Notes: generated from the letters alone by a model not told the origin. Counted from the first letter of the stretch, positions 1-8,164 are shown. The stretch: DNA of 64,000 nucleotides from Bradyrhizobium diazoefficiens (GCF_016616235.1 NZ_CP067100.1:1733001-1797000); one strand, 5' to 3'. Made by a program: numbers and translations.

Positions 1-1299
1 AGCGAGACCGACACCGCCTGGATCGAGACTGCGCTGACCTCGGCGCGCCCCCAGGCGGTCGGCGCGCTGCTGCGCTATTTCCGCGATCTCGACACCGCCG
101 AGGAAGCCTTCCAGAACGCCTGCCTGCGCGCGTTGAAGAGCTGGCCGCAGAATGGGCCGCCGCGCGATCCCGCCGCCTGGCTGATTATGGTCGGACGCAA
201 CGTCGCGATCGACGAGGTTCGCCGCACCCGCAAGCAGCAGCCGCTGCCCGAGGACGACCAGGCGATCTCCGATCTCGACGATGCCGAAGGCGCGCTCGCC
301 GAGCGGCTCGACGGCTCGCACTATCGCGACGATATTTTGCGGCTGATGTTCATCTGCTGCCATCCGGGGCTGCCGGCGACGCAGCAGATCGCGCTGGCGC
401 TGCGCATCGTCTCCGGCCTGACGGTGAAGCAGATCGCGCGTGCCTTCCTGGTCTCGGAGGCGGCGATGGAGCAGCGCATCACGCGCGCCAAGGCCAAGGT
501 CGCGGACGCGGGCGTGCCCTTCGAGGCGCCCGGCGCGATCGAGCGTTCCGAGCGGCTCGCCGGCGTCGCGGCGATGATCTATTTGATCTTCAACGAAGGC
601 TATTCGGCCAGCGGCGACACCGCGGAGTTGCGCAAGCCGCTGTGCGAGGAGGCGATCCGGCTGGCGCGGCTGTTGCTGCGGCTGTTCCAGAGCGAGCCCG
701 AGATCATGGGGCTCACGGCGCTGCTGTTGCTGCAGCATGCGCGCAGCGCCGCGCGCCTTGCTGCGGACGGCTCGCTGATCCTGCTCGACGACCAGGACCG
801 CTCGTTGTGGAATGGCACCATGATCGCGGAAGGCCTCGCCTTGATCGACAAGGCGATGCGCCATCGCCGCAGCGGGCCCTACCAGATCCAGGCCGCGATC
901 GCCGCGCTGCATGCGCGTGCGGCGACGCCGGAGGAAACCGACTGGACCCAGATCGACCTGCTCTATGGCGCGCTCGAAGTGATTCAGCCCTCGCCGGTGG
1001 TGACGCTCAACCGTGCGGTCGCGGTCTCGAAGGTGCGCGGGCCGGAGGCCGCGCTCGACCTGATCGAGCCGCTGGCGCCGAAGCTTGCCAACTACTTCCA
1101 TTTCCACGGCGTGCGGGGCGCCTTCCTGATGCAGCTCGGCCGCAACGACGAAGCCCGCGTCGCCTTCGACCGCGCCATCGCGCTCGCCAACACATCGGCC
1201 GAGGCCGCCCACATCCGCATGCATCTCGATCGCCTGATCCGCGACAGCCAACCGAAGGGCGGCAATGGCAGCCTCAGGCAGGGCGCGAAAGTGAAGTGA
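1..1299 (+). CDS. ECF42-type RNA polymerase sigma factor (DUF6596), 5'-truncated
   Basis: The reading frame is open from base 1, so the true start lies before the window; the TTG at 133 is internal, because codons 1-132 already encode sigma region 2 (RYFRDLDTAEEAFQNACLRA). Region 2 continues through WLIMVGRNVAIDEVRR, region 4 follows (LTVKQIARAFLVSEAAMEQRI), and a long C-terminal extension of about 250 residues with TPR-like helices fills the rest. This sigma2-sigma4-extension layout is the ECF42 (DUF6596) type, in which the extension replaces a classical anti-sigma factor and the gene usually sits beside YciI/DGPF genes. SRPBCC and VOC genes follow at once, and YciI genes lie 3 kb downstream. 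Family call is firm; the stimulus is unknown. Confidence 0.93.
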   Translation, partial: SETDTAWIETALTSARPQAVGALLRYFRDLDTAEEAFQNACLRALKSWPQNGPPRDPAAWLIMVGRNVAIDEVRRTRKQQPLPEDDQAISDLDDAEGALAERLDGSHYRDDILRLMFICCHPGLPATQQIALALRIVSGLTVKQIARAFLVSEAAMEQRITRAKAKVADAGVPFEAPGAIERSERLAGVAAMIYLIFNEGYSASGDTAELRKPLCEEAIRLARLLLRLFQSEPEIMGLTALLLLQHARSAARLAADGSLILLDDQDRSLWNGTMIAEGLALIDKAMRHRRSGPYQIQAAIAALHARAATPEETDWTQIDLLYGALEVIQPSPVVTLNRAVAVSKVRGPEAALDLIEPLAPKLANYFHFHGVRGAFLMQLGRNDEARVAFDRAIALANTSAEAAHIRMHLDRLIRDSQPKGGNGSLRQGAKVK

Positions 1300-1321
1300 C
1301 GGAAAAAATCGTTCCGTCACT

Positions 1322-1351
1322 TGTCGGCCCCAGTCCGGCTCCTTCGTCTTA
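1322..1351 (+). promoter_or_regulatory. candidate ECF42-dependent promoter of the SRPBCC-VOC unit
   Basis: TGTCGG (1322-1327) and CGTCTTA (1345-1351) are separated by exactly 17 nt. The same two boxes with the same spacing stand before the YciI operon (4139-4168). The boxes resemble the TGTCGA / CGTC elements I recall for ECF42 sigma factors. The -10 box is 23 nt before the ATG at 1375, so this site overlaps the TTG-initiated reading frame that begins at 1321 and argues against that start. Confidence 0.6.
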
Positions 1352-1374
1352 ACTCCGTATCCACGGAGCCACTC

Positions 1375-1911
1375 ATGCTGAAAGCTGCTGCCATCACCGC
1401 CATCGTGCTTGCGGTCGGAATCGCGGGCATCCTCGTCTTCGCCCTGACCAAACCGGACACCTTCCGCGTCGAGCGCTCGCTCGCGGTGAAGGCGCCGGCC
1501 GCTGCGATCTATCCGCTGGTTGCCGATTTTCATTTCTGGACCGGCTGGTCGCCTTACGAGAACCGCGATCCCGCCATGAAGCGTACCTATGGTGGAACTG
1601 CACAGGGCAAGGGCGCGACCTACGCCTGGGACGGCAACAACAATGTCGGCGCCGGCCATATGGAGATCCTCGAGGCGAACACGCCGTCAAAGCTCCGCAT
1701 CAAGCTCGATTTCGAGCGCCCGTTCGAAGGTCACAACACCGCCGAGTTCACCTTTGTGCCGCAAGGCGATGCCACACTGGTCACATGGGCGATGTATGGT
1801 CCCGCCCCGTTCATGTCGAAGCTCATGCAGGTCTTCATCAACATGGACAACATGATCGGCAAGGACTTCGAGGCTGGGCTTGCCAGCCTGAAGAAGCTCA
1901 CCGAGAAGTAG
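1375..1911 (+). CDS. SRPBCC (START/polyketide cyclase-like) family protein, membrane-anchored
   Basis: 178 residues from the ATG at 1375, preceded by GGAG. An upstream TTG at 1321 would add 18 residues but overlaps the candidate promoter. Residues 4-24 form a hydrophobic anchor (AAAITAIVLAVGIAGILVFAL). The rest has the SRPBCC pattern: the opening strand FRVERSLAVKAPAAAIYPLV, then WTGWSPYENRDPAMKRTYGG, and the closing helix DFEAGLASLKKLTE. Such folds bind hydrophobic ligands; the ligand cannot be read from the sequence. It lies 75 bp after the sigma gene and 34 bp before the VOC gene, and is probably expressed with the latter. Confidence 0.85.
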   Translation: MLKAAAITAIVLAVGIAGILVFALTKPDTFRVERSLAVKAPAAAIYPLVADFHFWTGWSPYENRDPAMKRTYGGTAQGKGATYAWDGNNNVGAGHMEILEANTPSKLRIKLDFERPFEGHNTAEFTFVPQGDATLVTWAMYGPAPFMSKLMQVFINMDNMIGKDFEAGLASLKKLTEK

Positions 1912-1945
1912 CGCCGTCAAGCAAGCGAAGAAGAGGAGAGAAACG

Positions 1946-2359
1946 ATGCTCAATCCCTATCTGTTCTATCAGGACAATTGCGAAGCTGCGTTCAGCTACT
2001 ATGCCAAGGTTCTCGGCGGCAAGATCGACGCGATGATGCGCGCCTCCGATGCGCCGCCGGACATGCCCGCCGCGCCCGGCCGCGAGAAGACGATCATGCA
2101 TGCCCGGATGTCGCTGCCCGACGGCAGCGTGTTGATGGCCTCCGACGCCCCGCCCGACCATGCCCAGAAGCCGCAGGGATTCTCGATCTCGCTCACGGTC
2201 GCGGATCCCGCGGACGGCGAGCGCAAGTTCAATGCGCTGGCCGACGGCGGCTCGGTCACCATGCCCTTCAGCAAGACGTTCTGGGCCAAGGGTTTTGGCA
2301 TGTGTGTCGACAAGTTCGGCATTCCCTGGATGGTAAATTGTCCCGCCGAAGGCATGTAA
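1946..2359 (+). CDS. VOC family protein (PhnB/glyoxalase-like)
   Basis: 137 residues with a strong ribosome site (GAGGAGAG about 10 nt before the ATG). The sequence has the PhnB-type vicinal-oxygen-chelate pattern: NPYLFYQDNCEAAFSYYAKVLGG at the N-terminus, a middle strand HARMSLPDGSVLMASDAPPD, and the end DKFGIPWMVNC. Members are small betaalphabetabetabeta-fold proteins, often dimeric and sometimes metal-dependent; no substrate can be assigned. ECF42 regulons commonly include VOC, SRPBCC and YciI proteins together, which matches this neighbourhood. Confidence 0.9.
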   Translation: MLNPYLFYQDNCEAAFSYYAKVLGGKIDAMMRASDAPPDMPAAPGREKTIMHARMSLPDGSVLMASDAPPDHAQKPQGFSISLTVADPADGERKFNALADGGSVTMPFSKTFWAKGFGMCVDKFGIPWMVNCPAEGM

Positions 2360-2536
2360 GCGCGCGCGGCCGCTCGATGCGGTGAGCGAAAGCTGGGTCC
2401 GCGCGATCACCTCGCGCGGACCGCAGCGCACAACAACTGGCGCAAGATTGAGCTTGTCATCTTCGTGACAAAATCGCTAATCCTGGTTCACAAGAGTCGA
2501 CAACCGGGATGAACGGACTTGGAAGGGGAGCGACCG

Positions 2537-2629
2537 ATGGCGACGGCGCTGCAGATCAATTTTGCTCTTTGGGGGATGCTCATCTGCGCAAGCTTGAAGC
2601 TGGCGCCATTGATCCAGACTCTGTTTTAA
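2537..2629 (+). CDS. small hydrophobic peptide, 30 residues
   Basis: ATG at 2537 is preceded by AAGGGGAG at good spacing and encodes 30 residues ending in TAA. The peptide is one continuous membrane-like helix with a short polar start (MATALQINFALWGMLICASL, then KLAPLIQTLF). It is too short for usual gene callers. Function unknown. The strong ribosome site and uniform hydrophobicity are the support; conservation in relatives would be the decisive test. Confidence 0.5.
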   Translation: MATALQINFALWGMLICASLKLAPLIQTLF

Positions 2630-2689
2630 AACAGGGGCGATGCGTGCTGCTGCTCTCTGTGCGAGCAGCTGGAACCGGCCGCGAAAGCC

Positions 2690-3127
2690 TCACCGGCAGC
2701 GTGGGTAGATCGCGGCGAGATCGCGTCCTTTCAGCAAGAGCAGCCGCGAGGTGAGGCCGCCGCGCCGGCTGATCCAGTCGCGCACCGGGCCGGGATAAGC
2801 TTGGAGCACCACGTCGGACGCTTCCGGCTCGTCATAGAAGCGCCCGAGCCGATCGACCGAGCGTGCCGCATGGAAGCCGAGCACGGCGCGTTTCGTGACA
2901 CAGATGCGCTCGCGCGGAACGATGCTCAGCACCAGCGTGCAGGCTGACAGGCACGGACCATCGATCACCACGCGCTCGCCGCTCTCGCGCACCTTCTCGA
3001 ACAGATCGAGGAACGGCCCGACCTGCCCGCCGGGCGACTGGATGATGCGGATCTCGGCTGCGGCCGGCGCCGCGGCGAGCAGCGCAGATGCGAGCATCAG
3101 GGCTTTGAGGGCGGCAATGCGTCGCAT
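2690..3127 (-). CDS. secreted hypothetical protein with a ClpP/crotonase-like look (COG3904 type)
   Basis: 145 residues from the ATG at 3127, which has GGAG upstream; a GTG at 3139 is less likely. Residues 1-24 are a Sec signal peptide ending in AAPAAA. The mature part opens with a strand (EIRIIQSPGGQVGPFLDLFEKV) and has GPCLSACTLVLS followed by a cysteine-containing stretch, a pattern seen in predicted periplasmic ClpP-fold proteins. The cysteines would suit a periplasmic disulfide. No catalytic triad can be confirmed by eye. It is a single gene convergent with the 30-residue peptide gene. Confidence 0.75.
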   Translation of the reverse strand: MRRIAALKALMLASALLAAAPAAAEIRIIQSPGGQVGPFLDLFEKVRESGERVVIDGPCLSACTLVLSIVPRERICVTKRAVLGFHAARSVDRLGRFYDEPEASDVVLQAYPGPVRDWISRRGGLTSRLLLLKGRDLAAIYPRCR

Positions 3128-3177
3128 GAAGCACTCCACGAATCCGGTGCCGTAGGGCTAACCCGCCCTGCAAGCCT

Positions 3178-3966
3178 CTACCCGTTGCGCCGCTGCCCGC
3201 GCAGCGTCGGCAGGCCGATGCCGGCCGCATCGAAGCCGCCATCAACGGCCAAAATTTGGCCGGTGATGTAGCTCGCGCGTTCCGAGCACAGGAAGTAGAT
3301 CGCCTCCGCAAGTTCCTCTTCCAGGCCGTAGCGGTTGAGCGGGATGGCGTCGTGATAGTCGGCGCGGATCTCCCTGGTGTGCACCTGCTTCGCCATCGCG
3401 GTGTCGACCGGTCCCGGCGCCACCGCATTGACGCGGATGTTGAGCGAGGCAAGCTCGACCGCGAGCTGTTTGGTCAGGTGCGCTAGGCCGGCCTTGCTGG
3501 TGCCGTAGGCCGAACGCAGCGTCGAGGCGCGCACCGCCGAGATCGAGGTGATGTTGACGATCGCGCCGCCGCCCAGCTCGCGCATCAGCGGCGCGGCCGC
3601 CTTGGTGCACAGGAACGGGCCGGTGAGGTTGACCGCCATGATCCTGTTCCAGTCGGCGTCGCTGGTCTCCAGCACCGGCGCGAACACGGCGATGCCGGCA
3701 TTGTTGACGAGCGCATCGAGCCGGCCAAAACGGCTCATGATTGCCGCCATTGCCGCTCCCACGGCCGCCGCGTCGGACACGTCGCAGGTGATCGCCAGCG
3801 TGTCATCGCGATTTTGCAGCGCCGCTGCCGCGCTCGCCTGAAGTTCGCCCTCGATGTCGAGCAGCGCCACGCGCCAGCCCTCGGCCAGGAACTTCCTGGC
3901 CGTCGCAAGCCCGATGCCGCGCGCGGCTCCGGTGACGAGGGCGACTTTGGCGGGAGAGGCGGTCAT
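3178..3966 (-). CDS. SDR family NAD(P)-dependent oxidoreductase
   Basis: 262 residues, normal length for a classical short-chain dehydrogenase. The cofactor motif TGAARGIG is at 12-19, Asp37 at the end of the second strand favours NAD(H), NNAG is at 88-91, the catalytic serine is probably Ser141, and the YxxxK pair is Tyr154/Lys158. The C-terminal TGQILAVDGG is also typical. The substrate is unknown; it is annotated in relatives as a 3-oxoacyl-reductase-like enzyme only by general similarity. It stands alone, in the opposite direction to the YciI genes. Confidence 0.92.
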   Translation of the reverse strand: MTASPAKVALVTGAARGIGLATARKFLAEGWRVALLDIEGELQASAAAALQNRDDTLAITCDVSDAAAVGAAMAAIMSRFGRLDALVNNAGIAVFAPVLETSDADWNRIMAVNLTGPFLCTKAAAPLMRELGGGAIVNITSISAVRASTLRSAYGTSKAGLAHLTKQLAVELASLNIRVNAVAPGPVDTAMAKQVHTREIRADYHDAIPLNRYGLEEELAEAIYFLCSERASYITGQILAVDGGFDAAGIGLPTLRGQRRNG

Positions 3967-4138
3967 GATGCGGTCCTTGGCTCAGGCCCGCGGCATGACA
4001 GTTTAGCTGGTTCCGCGCAAGGGATCAGAGTTTGGGCCGACATAGACACGTCTTGGACATGTCTTGAAGCGGCTGACGTCGGATTGCCGCGCTGACGCCC
4101 TCTCGGAAAAGCGACCTCCGAGATAATTTTCGCGCACC

Positions 4139-4168
4139 TGTCGGTCCTATCGGGCTTCGTTCGTCTTA
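4139..4168 (+). promoter_or_regulatory. candidate ECF42-dependent promoter of the YciI operon
   Basis: TGTCGG (4139-4144), 17 nt, CGTCTTA (4162-4168): the same boxes and spacing as at 1322-1351, while the spacers differ at many positions, which argues for function rather than recent duplication. It lies about 70 nt before the first YciI start codon. Confidence 0.6.
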
Positions 4169-4239
4169 TGGGGGCACTGCCGCCATCCCGGGGGCGCGAC
4201 GTCGTTGCCCGGAATGACCGAGAGTAACGAGGATACCCC

Positions 4240-4644
4240 ATGCGATTCATGATGTTGATGATCCCGCTCGGCTACGAGACCGCGCCGCCGGACGTGCAAC
4301 TCGATCCCGAACGCGTCGCCGCGATGATGCGCTACAATGAGGCCTTAAAGGACGCCGGCGTGCTGATCACGCTCGACGGCCTGCACCCGCCGTCAATGGG
4401 CGCGCGGGTCTCGTTCGCGACCGGCGAGCCTGTCGTGACCGACGGCCCATTCGCGGAGGCCAAGGAGGTTCTCGGCGGCTATTGGATGATCGAGGTGGCC
4501 TCGCGTGCGGAGGCGATCGCCTGGGCCAAGAAGTGCCCGGCCTCCGCCAACGAAATCATCGAGATCCGGCAGGTGCAGGAAATGAGCGACTTTCCGCCCG
4601 ACGTGCAGGCCGCCGCCGCCGGTTTTGGCGATCTGAAGACGTAG
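4240..4644 (+). CDS. YciI family (DGPF domain) protein
   Basis: 134 residues. It carries the family signature TDGPFAEAKEVLGGYWMIEV near residues 67-86, after a short alphabetabeta lead (MRFMMLMIPLG). YciI/DGPF proteins have a ferredoxin-like dimeric fold and are the most frequent neighbours of ECF42 sigma factors; no reaction is established for most. It is followed after 59 bp by a second YciI-like gene and preceded by the candidate ECF42 promoter, so it likely belongs to the regulon of the sigma factor at the window's start. Confidence 0.92.
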   Translation: MRFMMLMIPLGYETAPPDVQLDPERVAAMMRYNEALKDAGVLITLDGLHPPSMGARVSFATGEPVVTDGPFAEAKEVLGGYWMIEVASRAEAIAWAKKCPASANEIIEIRQVQEMSDFPPDVQAAAAGFGDLKT

Positions 4645-4703
4645 CGAGAGTGGCCGCGATGCAATCGCGGCTGTCGTCAATCGATCAACAAGGGAGAGAA
4701 CCG

Positions 4704-5069
4704 ATGAGCACCGAACACAAATTCCTCGCCGTCTATCTTGGCAGCATGAGCGGCGAAAAAATGAAGGCTTGGCATGCCATGCCCGAGGCCGAACGCAAGG
4801 CCAGGGAGCGTGAGGGCATGGCCGCCTGGCACGGCTGGGTCGAGAAGCACAAGGACGTCATCGTCGAGATGGGTGGCCCGCTCGGCAAGACCCGCAGGAT
4901 CGACGGAAGCGGCATCGCAGAGGTCAGCAATGCGCTGACCGGCTTCACGGTGGTGCGGGCGGCCTCGCAGGAGGACGCCGCAAAGCTGTTCGAGAACCAT
5001 CCGCACTTTGCGATCTTTCCGGGCGAGGCGATCGAGGTCATGCCGGTGCTGGCGATTCCGCAGATGTAG
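4704..5069 (+). CDS. YciI-related protein, divergent
   Basis: 121 residues from the ATG at 4704, with GGGAGAG upstream; a longer frame opening at 4482 merely overlaps the preceding gene. The C-terminal half (NALTGFTVVRAASQEDAAKLFENHPHF) is typical of the YciI fold, but the DGPF motif is missing and the first half (MSGEKMKAWHAMPEAERKAR) is helical. Likely co-transcribed with the gene before it. No function known. Confidence 0.85.
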   Translation: MSTEHKFLAVYLGSMSGEKMKAWHAMPEAERKAREREGMAAWHGWVEKHKDVIVEMGGPLGKTRRIDGSGIAEVSNALTGFTVVRAASQEDAAKLFENHPHFAIFPGEAIEVMPVLAIPQM

Positions 5070-5178
5070 CTCCGGCTGGCTCGTTTTCGGCGGTGATGCC
5101 GGCGCGCCGGCCGGCATCACCGTGGAAGTACGGGGTTAGTCACGCCCGATTCCCGCTAGTGACCTTCAGGCGCGGCTC

Positions 5179-5197
5179 ATGTAAAGGTCGTTCACAT
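5179..5197. promoter_or_regulatory. candidate autoregulatory operator over the TetR start codon
   Basis: Reads ATGTAAAGGTCGTTCACAT and matches the operator at 6016-6034 at 15 of 19 positions. Its arms extend outward to CTCATGT (5176-5182) and ACATGAG (5194-5200). It covers the ribosome site and reaches the ATG of the TetR gene, so binding would block the gene's own expression. Confidence 0.6.
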
Positions 5198-5948
5198 GAG
5201 CTGGCGCAAGGAGCAGCGCCGCGCCGAGCGCGGCTATCATCACGGCAATCTGAAGGAAGCCCTATTGCAGGCCGCCCTCGGGCTGATCGCCGAGAAGGGC
5301 GCGGCCGGCTTCACCTTCGCCGATGCCGCGCGCATGGCGGGCGTCAGTGCGGCCGCGCCCTACCGGCATTTCCGCGACCGCGACGAACTGCTGTCCTCGA
5401 TCGCCCAGCGCGGTTTCGAGCAGTTCGAGCAGCGTCTCACTGCGGCCTGGGACGACGGCCGGCCCGATACTGTCACGGCGTTCGAGCGCGTCGGCAGGGC
5501 CTATCTCGCCTTCGCCCGCGAGGAGCCCGCCTTCTACAACGCGATGTTCGAATCCGGCGTGCCGGTCGATGCCAATCCGGCGCTTCAGGCTGCGAGTGAG
5601 CGCGCTTTCAACATCATTCGGGCCGCAGCCGAGCGACTTGCGGCGCTGGCCCCGCCCGGTGCGCCGCGGCCGCCGGCGATGATGATGGCGCTGCACATCT
5701 GGTCGATGGCGCACGGCGTCGCCTCGCTGTTCTCGCGCGGCGATGCCGCGCGGCGCAAGCTGCCGATGTCGCCGGATGAGCTGCTGGAAGCCGAAGTGCT
5801 GATCTATCTGCGCGGCCTCGGCTTCCCGACCGACCGCCGTCCGCCTGCGAAGGGCGCCGAGCCGCCCCCCATACCTCCGGAGGCATCCTCCGGTTCTGGC
5901 CCGCCGCCCGGCAGCGCTCCAGGCGGTCCTTGGGGCAAGCCGAAATAA
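5196..5948 (+). CDS. TetR/AcrR family transcriptional regulator (WHG-type C-terminal domain)
   Basis: 250 residues. The DNA-binding part spans about 14-62: GNLKEALLQAALGLIAEKG, then the helix-turn-helix FTFADAARMAGVSAAAPYRHF. The ligand domain has the WHG-like run MMALHIWSMAHGVASLFS near 163-180. The last 35 residues are a proline/glycine-rich tail, unusual for the family. A palindrome covers its start, and a near-identical one lies in front of the DUF2852 gene 121 bp downstream, so it probably represses itself and that gene. The inducer is unknown. Confidence 0.9.
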   Translation: MSWRKEQRRAERGYHHGNLKEALLQAALGLIAEKGAAGFTFADAARMAGVSAAAPYRHFRDRDELLSSIAQRGFEQFEQRLTAAWDDGRPDTVTAFERVGRAYLAFAREEPAFYNAMFESGVPVDANPALQAASERAFNIIRAAAERLAALAPPGAPRPPAMMMALHIWSMAHGVASLFSRGDAARRKLPMSPDELLEAEVLIYLRGLGFPTDRRPPAKGAEPPPIPPEASSGSGPPPGSAPGGPWGKPK

Positions 5949-5988
5949 AATTGCGCAAATAATTCCGCGGGCGTGCCGGGCGGCCAGC

Positions 5989-6034
5989 TTGACAAAATCG
6001 CGGGATGGTCTAGCTATGTAAATGTTATTTACAT
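5989..6034 (+). promoter_or_regulatory. TetR-controlled promoter of the DUF2852 gene
   Basis: A consensus -35 TTGACA (5989-5994) is followed by the 19-bp palindrome ATGTAAATGTTATTTACAT (6016-6034; 8-bp perfect arms, 3-nt centre). The palindrome lies where the -10 box and transcription start should be, a classical repressor position. It is close to the site over the TetR start. Confidence 0.65.
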
Positions 6035-6069
6035 TCACAACGGCGCTGATGCCGTGATGGAGAAGGGAA

Positions 6070-6555
6070 ATGGCCTACACCGCTGATGTCAATCGATGGC
6101 GCGGCCCGTCGGACCAAAACTACGAGCGCCCCCACATGCTCGATACGCCCTGGCACCCCGGCTGGATCGCCGTGACCATCCTCGGCTTCATCATCTGGTG
6201 GCCGATCGGACTTGCCCTTCTCTTTTTCACACTCGGGAGCAGAAGAATGTCGTGCTGGAGCCACCAGGATCGCTGGCAGAACAAGATGGAGCGGATGCAG
6301 TACAAGATGGATCGCATGCGTGACCGCATGGAGCGCCGCGGCTTCGGGTTTGGCTTCGGCCCGCCGTCCTCCGGCAACCGCGCCTTCGACGAATACCGCG
6401 CCGAGACGATCCAGCGGCTCGAGGAAGAGCAGCGCGAGTTCAAGGATTTCCTGACCCGTCTGCGTCACGCCAAGGACAAGGAAGAGTTCGACCAGTTCAT
6501 GGCGCAGCACAAGACGCGCCCGACCCCGCCGCCGACCGACCAGCATCAGGGCTGA
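6070..6555 (+). CDS. DUF2852 membrane protein
   Basis: 161 residues. One strong membrane helix at about 32-53 (AVTILGFIIWWPIGLALLFF) is followed by a basic, methionine-rich amphipathic stretch (WQNKMERMQYKMDRMRDRMERR), a glycine/phenylalanine turn (GFGFGFGPPSSGNRAFDEYR) and a charged helical end (LEEEQREFKDFLTRLRHAKDKEEFDQFM). This is the DUF2852 pattern known from alphaproteobacteria; no function is established. It is the presumed target of the TetR protein upstream and ends at a strong terminator. Confidence 0.88.
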   Translation: MAYTADVNRWRGPSDQNYERPHMLDTPWHPGWIAVTILGFIIWWPIGLALLFFTLGSRRMSCWSHQDRWQNKMERMQYKMDRMRDRMERRGFGFGFGPPSSGNRAFDEYRAETIQRLEEEQREFKDFLTRLRHAKDKEEFDQFMAQHKTRPTPPPTDQHQG

Positions 6556-6617
6556 TCTGAGCTCTCAATCTCTCAAGGCCTTCAGGCGCATGCCCCCAAA
6601 GTCCTGATGGCCCCGAG

Positions 6618-6658
6618 CCGCCCGTCTGCGCAACCCGCAGGCGGGCGGTTTGGCTTTT
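6618..6658 (+). terminator. rho-independent terminator after the DUF2852 gene
   Basis: A 13-bp GC-rich stem (6618-6630 with 6636-6648, one G-T pair) with a 5-nt loop is followed by TTTGGCTTTT. Confidence 0.75.
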
Positions 6659-6832
6659 GGCCACAGCATCGGCGGGCTCGTCGCCATGGCGCAGAGGGGA
6701 CAGGCCGGCTGAAACGTCCGGCTGCGATTTGCGTTCAATACGGTGGTGTGGGCCCGTCCTGCTGTCGCGCCGCGCATGCCGGGTGCGCCTCCGCGCCATA
6801 CAGTCCCCTTGCACTCCTGCGAACCGAGGCCA

Positions 6833-8164
6833 ATGATGACCAAAGCCCGCCTGCTGATCGCGTCCTCGCTCTGCGCCTGCCTTGTTGCCGTTCCCCTCGT
6901 CACTGCCATTGCCATGCAGCGCGATGAGCCCGACGCCGCCGAGCTCGGCCTGATCGCGAGCGTCGTCCAGCTTGTGCATCGCGCTTACGTCCACCCGATC
7001 GGCTCTGACGAGCTGACCAATGACGTGCTCAAGGGCATGCTCAACCGCCTCGACCCACACTCTGACTACATGGACGAAGGGGAATTCAAGCAATCCCAAG
7101 CCGATATGGCCGGCCGGTTCGGCGGGCTGGGCATTCAGATCAGCGAACAGGACGGTTTGCCGAAGGTGATTTCGCCGATCGACGGCACGCCTGCGGCGCG
7201 GGCCGGAATCGAGCCGGGCGACCAGATTCTCCTGATCAACCACGCCAGCGCACGGGGCATGCCTCTGAGCAAAGTGGTCGCGGTGCTGCGTGGCGATCCC
7301 GGTTCGAGCGTGACGCTGACGCTGCTCCGCGGCAAGCAGGAGCCGCTGGACGTCACGTTGACGCGGGAAATCATCCAGGTGGAATCGGTCAAGTCGAACC
7401 TGGAGCCGGATGGCGTCGGCTATATTCGCATCAGCCAGTTCGGCGAAGACACTTCCGCCGGATTCAAAAGCGCCATACAGAATCTCCAGCGCCAGTCCAA
7501 TGGCAAGCTGAAGGGGCTTGTGCTCGATCTGCGCAACGATCCGGGCGGACTTTTGAAGGCCGCAATCGATGTCGCAGGCGACCTGCTCGACGGCGGCACG
7601 GTCGTGAGCATCCGCGGGCGGGATGCCAGCGAGAACCGGAGCTTTAGCGCACCCGCCCACGGTGACATGCTAGCCGGCGTTCCGGTTGTGGTGCTCGTCA
7701 ACGGCGCTTCCGCCTCGGCCTCGGAAATCGTCGCCGGCGCTTTGCAGGATCATCATCGCGCCAAGGTGATGGGCACGCAGAGCTTTGGCAAAGGATCGGT
7801 GCAAACATTGATCCCGCTCAAGGGACATGGTGCGGTCAAGTTGACGACCGCGCTCTATTACACGCCGTCTGGACGCTCCATTCAAGATGAAGGCATTGCG
7901 CCCGATGTCGTTGCCGAGGCGCCCAAGGAGCAGCAGATCGCGGGTGGCGTCGTGCTTCGGGAGAGTTCGCTGACCGGGGCGCTTGCCAATCCTGGGTCTC
8001 TCAACGGCAACCCGGCGCAGCCGCGGGCGCAAGCTGCGCCGGCCAAGCCGATCTCTTCGCCGCCGATCAAGGCGGAGCTGATCGGTAAACCCGATGACGC
8101 CCAGCTCAAGCAGGCGCTGGCCTATCTCGATCACAGCGATCAAACGAAGGGGCAGGCGCAGTGA
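6833..8164 (+). CDS. S41 family C-terminal processing peptidase (Ctp/Prc-like) with PDZ domain
   Basis: 443 residues from the ATG at 6833 (a second ATG follows at once). Residues 7-28 are a signal peptide or anchor. A tail-specific N-terminal part (residues 36-90, LDPHSDYMD) leads to a PDZ domain at about 98-175 (GGLGIQI, then AARAGIEPGDQILLINH). The S41 core shows LDLRNDPGGLL, GASASASEIVAGAL and FGKGSVQT; by spacing Ser295 and Lys320 form the catalytic dyad. The last 70 residues are proline/alanine-rich. Periplasmic proteases of this type trim lipoproteins and murein enzymes. It stands alone, without the usual NlpI-type adaptor. Confidence 0.93.
   Translation: MMTKARLLIASSLCACLVAVPLVTAIAMQRDEPDAAELGLIASVVQLVHRAYVHPIGSDELTNDVLKGMLNRLDPHSDYMDEGEFKQSQADMAGRFGGLGIQISEQDGLPKVISPIDGTPAARAGIEPGDQILLINHASARGMPLSKVVAVLRGDPGSSVTLTLLRGKQEPLDVTLTREIIQVESVKSNLEPDGVGYIRISQFGEDTSAGFKSAIQNLQRQSNGKLKGLVLDLRNDPGGLLKAAIDVAGDLLDGGTVVSIRGRDASENRSFSAPAHGDMLAGVPVVVLVNGASASASEIVAGALQDHHRAKVMGTQSFGKGSVQTLIPLKGHGAVKLTTALYYTPSGRSIQDEGIAPDVVAEAPKEQQIAGGVVLRESSLTGALANPGSLNGNPAQPRAQAAPAKPISSPPIKAELIGKPDDAQLKQALAYLDHSDQTKGQAQ

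Noticed and set aside
2509..2754. 81-residue plus-strand frame
   Set aside because: It overlaps the secreted-protein gene at its end and the better-supported 30-residue peptide; no ribosome site fits it.
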